This document shows positions 44,701 to 53,700 of a stretch of DNA of 64,000 bases, piece after piece (position 1 is the first letter of the stretch; each line of letters opens with the position of its first letter). Source of the DNA: Macrotis lagotis (Eukaryota; Chordata; Mammalia; Peramelemorphia; Peramelidae); the NCBI RefSeq assembly GCF_037893015.1, contig NC_133658.1, positions 286,259,719 through 286,323,718 on the forward strand. The letters are read 5' to 3'. Under the pieces are notes generated by a model, which was not told the DNA's origin, ran no database searches, and worked only from the letters and a program-made list of their open reading frames with translations. The position numbers were made by a program, and so were the translations under genes.

Positions 44701-47700
44701 AATTAACGTATTGCTAAGAATTACATTTCTAATGTAAGAGCTAAGTTGATAAAAACACAATGTTGTTGTTATTGTGTACAATGTTCTAGTTCTGCTCATT
44801 TCACTCCATTTGTGATTTTTTTTGTCTTGGGGTTCTGGGGTAGAGCAAAGGGACCACTGGAATTCCAAATGCAGAAAAAGGACCACCACATTCTTGGATT
44901 TGCCTTTGAGTCTGAGGCAAGACTTCCTTAACCTGTAAATATATCTGTGGGGCCTTCTTAATCTTTCTTTGGTGAAAGGGAATAGAGAGATAAATTGCAT
45001 GGCAGAGATTAAACCAGTAATTAAGGCTAGGCCGGTTTTCCTATCCATGGAGGTACCAAGGGTAAAATGACCAGACATTCTAATTTCAGTGAGAAAGTCT
45101 TTCTGTTCTCTGAATCAATCAGACTATGTGGAATGCATCCAGTTCAGGTGCCATTTTAGGAAGGACATCTACAAACTGGAGCATGTCTAGGGGAGGCTGG
45201 CAAGGTTGCTGAGGATACTATAGACCAGGTCTTAGGAGGGAAGGGGAAAAGGAATAAAGAAAGGAAGAAAGGAAGGAAGGAAGGAAGAGGGAAGGAGGGA
45301 AAGAAGGAAACAAACATTATTGATTGCCTAGTCTGTATCAAACAAAAATCAGTTGAAGGAATTGGGGACAATAAATCTGAAGAACAGAAGAATAAAGTGG
45401 TACGGAAGAGGAAGGTATTAACAAGTATTTAGATTGCTACCATATGAGAAAAATCAGATTTGTTCTTAGTCCAAGGAGGAAAGTACTAGAATGATTTGAG
45501 ATGGAAGAGGTCTATTTATTTTTTAAGGTTTGTTGATATATATTTCTTTCTTTGTTGTCTCCCCATTAGACAGTAAGCTTCTTTAGGTCAGGACTAACTT
45601 TTGCCTCTTTTTGTATCCCCAGTGTTTAGCACTATAGTCAATACTTAAATGTGGCTTGTCTGATTGAAAGGTCATCTAGGTTAGCTCCATCATTTTATAG
45701 AGCTATCGGTGGAAGTTCCAGAGAGGCAAAGGGGAAAAAAGCCCCACTAAGGACAAAGCAAAAAAAGATCTCCCTCTTTGTCTTTGAGATATTGGAATAG
45801 AGACACTGGATGACTTCTTTGCCCCTTCTCCAAGATGTTCTAGAAGAGATTCCAACAGAGGTGCTGCTTGGACTAAATGATCTCTAAGGTTCCCTCTATA
45901 AAATGCTGTGATTTTGTTCCTTGTACCTGCATATGTTAGAGGCTGGTCACCTATCCCTCTCCTTTCTTTAAAGTATCCTGTGTGATTTTACAAATTCCCA
46001 ATTTGTCTACAAATCAACTGTGGTGCTTAATAAGGTGTTGAGGCTATAAGGGGATAACCCAGGAATAGTTTATTGGTCAACAATTATTTATTACAAGCTG
46101 GTAACTACAGTAAGTAATAGAAAGATAGAAAGAAAAATCAAAACCACCCTGAGCCTGTAGATGCTTCCATTTTAATGGGAGAGAACATTAAATAACATGT
46201 GGATTTAGGGTGTGTTTAAAATTGAAATCCTGGGTTGGAATTCCCTGGTGTCCTTCCTCTAAGGTCATAGCCTTAGGACTTAGCTTAGAGCTAGGGAAAA
46301 AATTAAGAAGCAGCTAGGTGGGTCATTAGAGTACTAAACTTGGATTCAAAAAGATCTGAGCTCAAATCCAACTTCAGACGATTACTAAATGTGTGCCTGA
46401 ATGAATCACTTAATCTCAGTTTTCTGAAATATAAAATTGAGGATAATAAGAGCACTTTTCTCTCAGGGTTGTTGTGATATCAAATGACATAATATTTGTA
46501 AAGTGCTTTGTAAACTTTAAAGTCCTCTATAATGCTAGGGATGGTTGTTGGGAAGTAGCTATTGATTTCCCATCCTCACTTGACCCTTTGCTGTTGGTGT
46601 GACTACAGGAATGAAAGGTGTCCAGGACTTTCCAGAGGTTCCATTTACCAAAACAAATAGAATCCTATTTTATTATAGGATATGGTGCTTACTTACTATT
46701 ATTCAGGGGGAAGTTGCCCAATCTCCCCATGCCAGGCTGTCTAATGGGAAAAGCCCTCTAGGCCTCATCTGAGGCTGTTTATTGGCAGGCTGCCCTGGCA
46801 GGTGGTAGGCACAGCCCATTGTATACCCTGTCTGCTCCCCATCTGGACCTCCCAGAATCCAGAAGAACCTGGGGGCAACAGGGCTGGTGAGAAAGGCTAT
46901 TAGAATTTAGCCAGCTACCTCTTGTTTATCTCTCACTTTTTCTCCATCTGGGTGGGCAGAGTAGTGTTGAGGCTTAAAAAAGCCCAATTCTACATCTCAA
47001 GTAATAGAAATCCAGCCCACCCACTTCCTAAAATTAACTCAATGGGACTTGTGGAAATAAACCATGGAAGGAACACACAAAAAAGATATAAGGGATACAA
47101 GTGCCATTTGGCTCTATCAATCAATCTAATTGCTCATCTGTTCCTGAGAAGTAAAGAAGTATGATGTAGACAATTGATAATCCCTAACTAGAATATGGGT
47201 TTGGGCTGAGTAGCTACACTGGTTGTGAGCCTTTTGTATTTTAGAGGGCAAAGGAAGCAAGAGGCTTTCTCAAATCCACCAGCAAATAGCCTTTTTGAAT
47301 AGCACCATTCCTCCTGAGAAAACTAGACAATACACACTGGAACTGGTAGCATTCCTTTGGTATCAAGGATTAGACTCATGAATCTGTCAAAGTTCTAAGG
47401 ACTTCCTTTGATAGGAGGTCAGGAGGAGAGCATTATAAATATTATATTGATTTTTAGCATGTGCTAATAGACCTAATAATATGGTAGACACTGGTAGATA
47501 GCAAGACTAGAGAAGTCATTCATTGTCACTCATTCTCAGGAAACTTGCAGTTTTAGGAGTATGTGATCATTCAAGTTCCTTTCAGCTCTAATATTTTATG
47601 GTTCCAAACACTGGCTATGAAAAAATATATATAAAATATTGTTCCTGCCCTCAAGGAACTCTCTGTCTAGTTGGAAAGTGTGGACATGGTCACATAAAAA

Positions 47701-50700
47701 TGAATGAACCTATTTTGTGCAAAGCACAGGACATACAAATAAAGCAGTCTCTCCTCTCAAAGAGCTCATATTCAAAAGAAACAACATTTATTGAAAGATA
47801 GTAATACTTCTTCTTTCATGTCATTTCCATTAACAAAATTATAACTTTTTTTCTAATTCGACAATCCCAAGGCTTTTGGGGGCAAGAACTTTCCTTTCTG
47901 AGTCATCCATAGATGTGGCTTTAGTAATTGCAGGAGCAGTTCCCAGGTTACAGTTTCACAGACTACTTCCCAGGATGATGGCTGAGGGCCCTGGCTTATA
48001 AGCATCGCTATTCCCAAGGTCCTTGGGTACAGTGTCCTAGGCTGAATCCATCAGAGTCTGAGGGGAGATGGTGGTTAAGAGGTGGTGGTAGCGGTTTGAC
48101 TTATTTGGTTCATGCTGCCCCCCACCCCAAGCTGCTTTGCCTGGGCTGACTTACACACCCTGTGTATGTGATTACAAGGCAGTGAGTGTGAAGGAATGAA
48201 GCATACAAAGTCAGAGGAGCTAGAGATAGTTGTAGACTGGGAAAGGTTCATGGAGGACATAGTATTTGAAGAATGAGTAGCATTTTTGATGGGCAAGACA
48301 GAAGGGGCAGAACATTCCATTCTCTGGGGTAAGGGTTGAATTATGCAGAAAATAGGAAGACATATCAAGGAAGAACCTCCCAGAGTGGGAAGATAATCAG
48401 GGATCCAGAGGCAATGTTGGTCCAGTGCCCAGCCTAGTGTGGTCACTGAACTTGATGGCTGATTAAGGCAGAAGGAATGCCAATCAAAAAACAGCCTTTT
48501 TTGTCTTGGATGACAAACTGAGGTGGGGGGGGAGCCAGGGAGGCTCAGAGGTGCAGCCTTGGTTGAAACAGAAACAAGTTCTGGTTCAGTGAGTTCAATT
48601 TGATAAACATTTATTAAATGCCAATTACTTTTGATTCAAAGTACCTCATACATTGCATACAAGAATAAAAATAAAAGTCCCTGTCCTCAGGGAGCTTACA
48701 CTCACTTGGGTCAGGGGAAGGACATATAACATGTAAGTATATTTTAAATATATTCAAAGTATTTTTCATAGGGATAGAATATTACCTGCAGAACCAATCA
48801 ATTAACCAATGAGCATTTATTAAGAACTTGCTATGTACCTAAGGCATTGGGCTAACTCCTGGGGATTCAAAAACAAAAGTGAAAGGGTCCTTTGACCTCA
48901 AGGGATTGATATTCTGTCGGGGAAACACCACACAATGCATTTAAGCATGAACAAAATATATCTGCCAGGGTAGGGTTAATTGACCTATTCAATCACCTCA
49001 CTCCCACTCAAAGTAAATGATAAGTGACTGCTGAATCAATCTCAATTATAGGTTTTGGACCAAGTTGGAAAAATCCTTGGAACTGGAATGACACAGCCCA
49101 TTAGTCATGTTTGGGCCTAGGAAACTTGATCGTGCTGCAATCTTTAATCAATTGAGCAGGGTATCATTTGGGGCAAACATGGTAGATCGGTAAAACCCTT
49201 GAGGAGGTTATAATAGGCAGGGTATAGTTTCTTTGTTGGGCTCTTGTCTATTCTGTCCTTCTGCCCCAGTGTACATTCTGCTGCCAACTGAAGGCATGGG
49301 ACAAGGCTAAGACAGACACTTCTGAGAAGATGTGAAGTCCAAAGTCTTTTGGACCTTGTTGCAGCTCATAAGGCCTCGGGGAAGGTGAGGAAGTAGATGA
49401 AGGCCAAGGCTAAGTCATGGCTTCTCCTTCCCTCTCAGGCAGTTCTCTTCAGAACAGTGTGTTTGCTCCAGTCTGGCTATTTCCTCCCTTTTTGACATAT
49501 TTGATAATTTACAGTTGACTCCTAGGTCTTGATCAAATTTCCACCCTATTTCCAAAGACTTGGTCTAAAGTCTATGATTGAGATTGCTTGATTGGGCATC
49601 TAATGACTTATTTTAAGGAGGGCAAGGTGAGTTGATTGGGTAAATCAATTAACCCTTGATATGTGTGTGTGTACATATATATATATATATATGTATATGC
49701 ATGCATATATATATATACACACAACTTGCCTTGCAATTATTTTATATATACATATTTATTTTTTTATTAAATATTATATATATATATATATTATATAAAG
49801 GAAATGCAAGGCAAGGTTTCTGGAGAAGTCACTAGCAGCTAGGGAATGAAAAAGTTTCATGTAAAAATAAATAAGGATTCTAAGAGGAGGACTATGTCAG
49901 TTTAAAGGGATAGAATTATTGAGGTCAGGGATCCAGAAAGACCTCATGCTAAGAAGGAAAGTAAGAATGTATTAAATATGAATAACTGAAAGAGAGAGAA
50001 ACAAAGAGAGAGGAAGGGGAGGGAGTGGGAGAGAGAGAGACAGAGAGACAGAGAGACAGAGACAGACACCATGTACATATCACTTCCTTTCCTCTTTTCT
50101 TCCAGGAGTATAAACATATTCCTATGCCTTTTGTTCCCTCTTTCTTTCTTTCTTTTTGTAGAACATGCCCAATGTTCGGGATCACGATGCCTCTGTCTAT
50201 CTCCGTCTCCAAGGGGATGCCCTCTCTGTGGGAGGTTATGAGTCCAACCCAATCTTCTGGGAAGAGGTGAGTGCTACCCTGGTGACAATGATCTTAGGAG
50301 GAAAAGAGAGACTTCATCCTGACCGCCTTCTTAGCAAGACTGAGAATTACTGAGGATTAACCATCATTTTGCTTTGAACTCCTGACTCCAAATCAGCATG
50401 CTGACTCTCCAGCTATGGGGGGGATGGGCTACACCAAGCCATACACATTCTTGACTAATCTCCTTTCTAAGAAAAGTCACACATTTGTGAGATGGTCAGA
50501 GTTAAAGATCACAATCTCTGTATAGGGATTGAAAAAGTTGCATGAGATGGTCAAACCTATTACCTAAACCTGATTAGTGGAATAGGATGGATTTGTGATT
50601 TCCTTGGTCTAGAGAACTCTCCGGTGAGCAAAAGCTCTCTCCTGATGCAGCTTGGCCTGCTATTTATACTCAGTGTTACCTTAACAAGGTTAAGGGACTT

Positions 50701-53700
50701 GTGTGGGATTATAGCTAGTAAGTCTCAGAAGTGGGACTTGAAACCAAGTGTTCCTCCCTCCTAGATCAGTTTTCTGTCTATTCTTCATATCTCTAAATAC
50801 TGAAGTAACCCAACCTAAAACATGAGATAGAGGAGATTTAAAGGAAGGAATCTGGGCTGAGATCTGGTAGCCACTGACTTTTAACCCCTTTCTGTAAAGA
50901 GTTGTGATGGTGACTTGTCTTTTAGCCTTAACCTTCCCTCTTCTTGTGACTGAAATGTACCTGTTTCTGCAGGTATCTGATAAGTTTGCTTTTGGACTTT
51001 TTGACCTGGACTGGGATGTGTTTACCCAGCACATCAAAGGTGCCATCAACCGAGTCCCAGTACTGGAGAAAACTGGTATTAAATCTACTGTCTGTGGCCC
51101 TGGTAAGTGATCTTGATCAAAGCAAGTGGCCACTCTGTGCCTCAGTTTCCTCATCTGTAAAGTGAATTTTTTAAAAATCATAGTAAAACCCTCCCTTGCC
51201 TGAATCCCAGGATTATTATGATGGTGAAATGAAATAAAAGATCTACAATTACATTTTCAAAATAAAGTTGATTATACATGAGAGAGGATTAGGATTATTC
51301 TTCTCCCAGAAGGGACAGAAATTGTTTCTGTCTGGGGTCTGCATCCATATGGAGGAAGCAGAAGAGATTCAAGAGAGCAACAAGAACAGTTCTGAAAACA
51401 GGTGTTTTTTCCCTCAAGTATTCCTGTGCCCTGATTCACCTCCTTCCTCTGGCCTCTGGGGAGAACTGAAGGAGATGGAAACAGACGTGGGATGTAAACA
51501 GAATGAGCTCAGCTCCTAAAATACTCCCACCTTGAATTTATATATAGCACCCTTTCTCTCCTTCTGTCCCTTCCCCCCCTCACTTCCCTGCCCCCCAGCA
51601 TTCATGTGGATTGCATCACTGAGGTAGGTGAGAGTGGGGGGATATTTTCCTTTTACAAGGAAAGAAACTGAGGCTAAGGGTAGTGATTCCCCCAAATGAG
51701 TAACACCCTTGTCCCAGCTGTGTTAACACTAGTACAGCGGCTATGTAAATGGAGGGAAGCTGGGTCTGCCTCAAGGGTCTTAGAACAAAGACATTTCAGA
51801 GATCATTTAGTTTAGACCCTTCCATTTTGTATAGAAGGAAAATTATGTTCAAGGAGACAAATGACTTGTTCACATAGGTAGTAATAAAAGTTGGACTTGA
51901 ACTAAAATCCTCTGATTCTGAATCTCATACTTTTTTTTTTTCTAAACAAGGCAATGGGGTTAAGTGACCTGCCCAAGGTCACACAGGTAATTATTATCTA
52001 AGGTCAAATTTGAACTCAGGTCCTCCTGACTCTAGTGCTCTCTCCACTGCACTACCTAGTGTCTTCCCTGAATCCCATACTTTTAACACCATATCTTGAG
52101 GCATTAAAAGCTATAGTTTGTAATAAAAAAAGCAATTTACAAATATATTATTGGATACTTACAGGTATTCTGGGAAGAAGGTCCTCTTTTTAATCCTTAT
52201 TTTTCATTAAGCGTAAGCAAAGCAGGTAGAGATTAAATGATTTCCTTTGGGTCACACTGCTAGTAAGGGTCTAGATGAACCCAGGGTTTCCATCACATCA
52301 TCTAGTTACCTCTTCCTGTGGTCCTTCCTTTCCCCCTCTGTTGGGTGTGTTAGGTCCTCTTTCTCCACCTTCATCTTTCCTTTCCACTTTGATGATTTCA
52401 TTTGCTAATACCAGTAACTCTGAGAGTTGTTATTTATCCCCATTTTCAAAAGGGTAAACAAAGATCCATAGAGAAACTTACTAGAGGTTATATCCTCTTA
52501 CCCCATCAGGACTAGACCCCCCAGGTCTCTTGTTTCAGTCTGGGGCTTATTTTCTCAATGCTTCTTCCTTTGCCACGGACTGGACAGTCTAGATTGGCGG
52601 CCCTAGCTACAAGTCAGGAGACTAAATAGATACCAAAGCTCCAGGCTGTTTTTCAGCTTTAATCCATTAGGCTAATAAAGAAGTATTTATCTGAAATTCA
52701 GGACACACTTCCCCAGTAGACAGATTAAGAGAAATACACACGTGAAATACCAGCTTAAACTTGTGGTATGTCAGGGAAAAAATGACTAATTTAGCCCCGC
52801 AACCTCCCCAGGTTTGTGTGGGATTGGGAGTGAAAAAAAATAAATGTTTAAAATAATACTTTATGTGGAATGAATAGCTCACAACTTTTTAAAACATTTA
52901 ATTAGGTGGGAGCTTCACCTTGCATCTTAGAACCCTGTTTTAAGGGGATTGGGAATAGTATGACAACAGGAAAGGAAATTTTATTTCTGATTTTTCAACT
53001 ATGGTTGATGATCTCTTTTGGAAATAATTGTTTCTCCATGCCAGGAAAGATATTTGACAAATATCCAGATGATAATAGGGAAACTGGGTTCCTTTAGAGG
53101 AGCATGTTTGTTGGAGATACAAATTTCACAATCCTTATGATTCTAGGATTGTAGAACACAGACCTGGCAGGGACCATAGAATATGATCCATTCAACTCCA
53201 GAACTCAGAGCTGAAAGAAAACAGTGAAATAAAGAACATGGAATTTGAAGGGACAGTCTCTCTGAAAAAGACTTGTGATTTTTTGTGGACAGCAAGCTTA
53301 TTATGAATCAATGGTTTAATATGGCAGCCAAAAACTGCTAATGCAATCTGAAGCTGAATTGTATGGTCTCCAGGAATAAGGTATAATAATAATCTGTTCT
53401 GCTCAGAGGACTCCTGCAGTTGTAGAGACCACATTGGAAGAAGAGATTGATAAGCTGGTGAGCAAGTAGAGTGGGGAAACTTGGGTGGTGAAGGAACTCA
53501 AGTTCTAGTCATTTGAGAATCAGCTAAGAAAATTGGGCTAGAAGACTTAGGTTTTTTTTAAAATTTTTATTCATTTTAAGGTAATAGGGTTAAGTGACTT
53601 GCCCAAGATCACACAGCTAGGCAATAATTAAGCATCTGAGGTCAGATTTGAACTCATGTCTTCCTGACTCCAGGGCTGGTGCTCTTATCCACTGCACCAC

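Noticed and set aside
44599-45078. 159-codon minus-strand frame
   Set aside because: Most of it is the L1 3' end at 44385-44815; no host protein is recognised.
48075-48446. 123-codon minus-strand frame
   Set aside because: It spans repeat RB and an L2-like fossil, and has no conserved motif.
50690-51181. 163-codon minus-strand frame
   Set aside because: It is the antisense shadow of SARDH coding exon 7 and its flanks; the sense strand carries the conserved protein.
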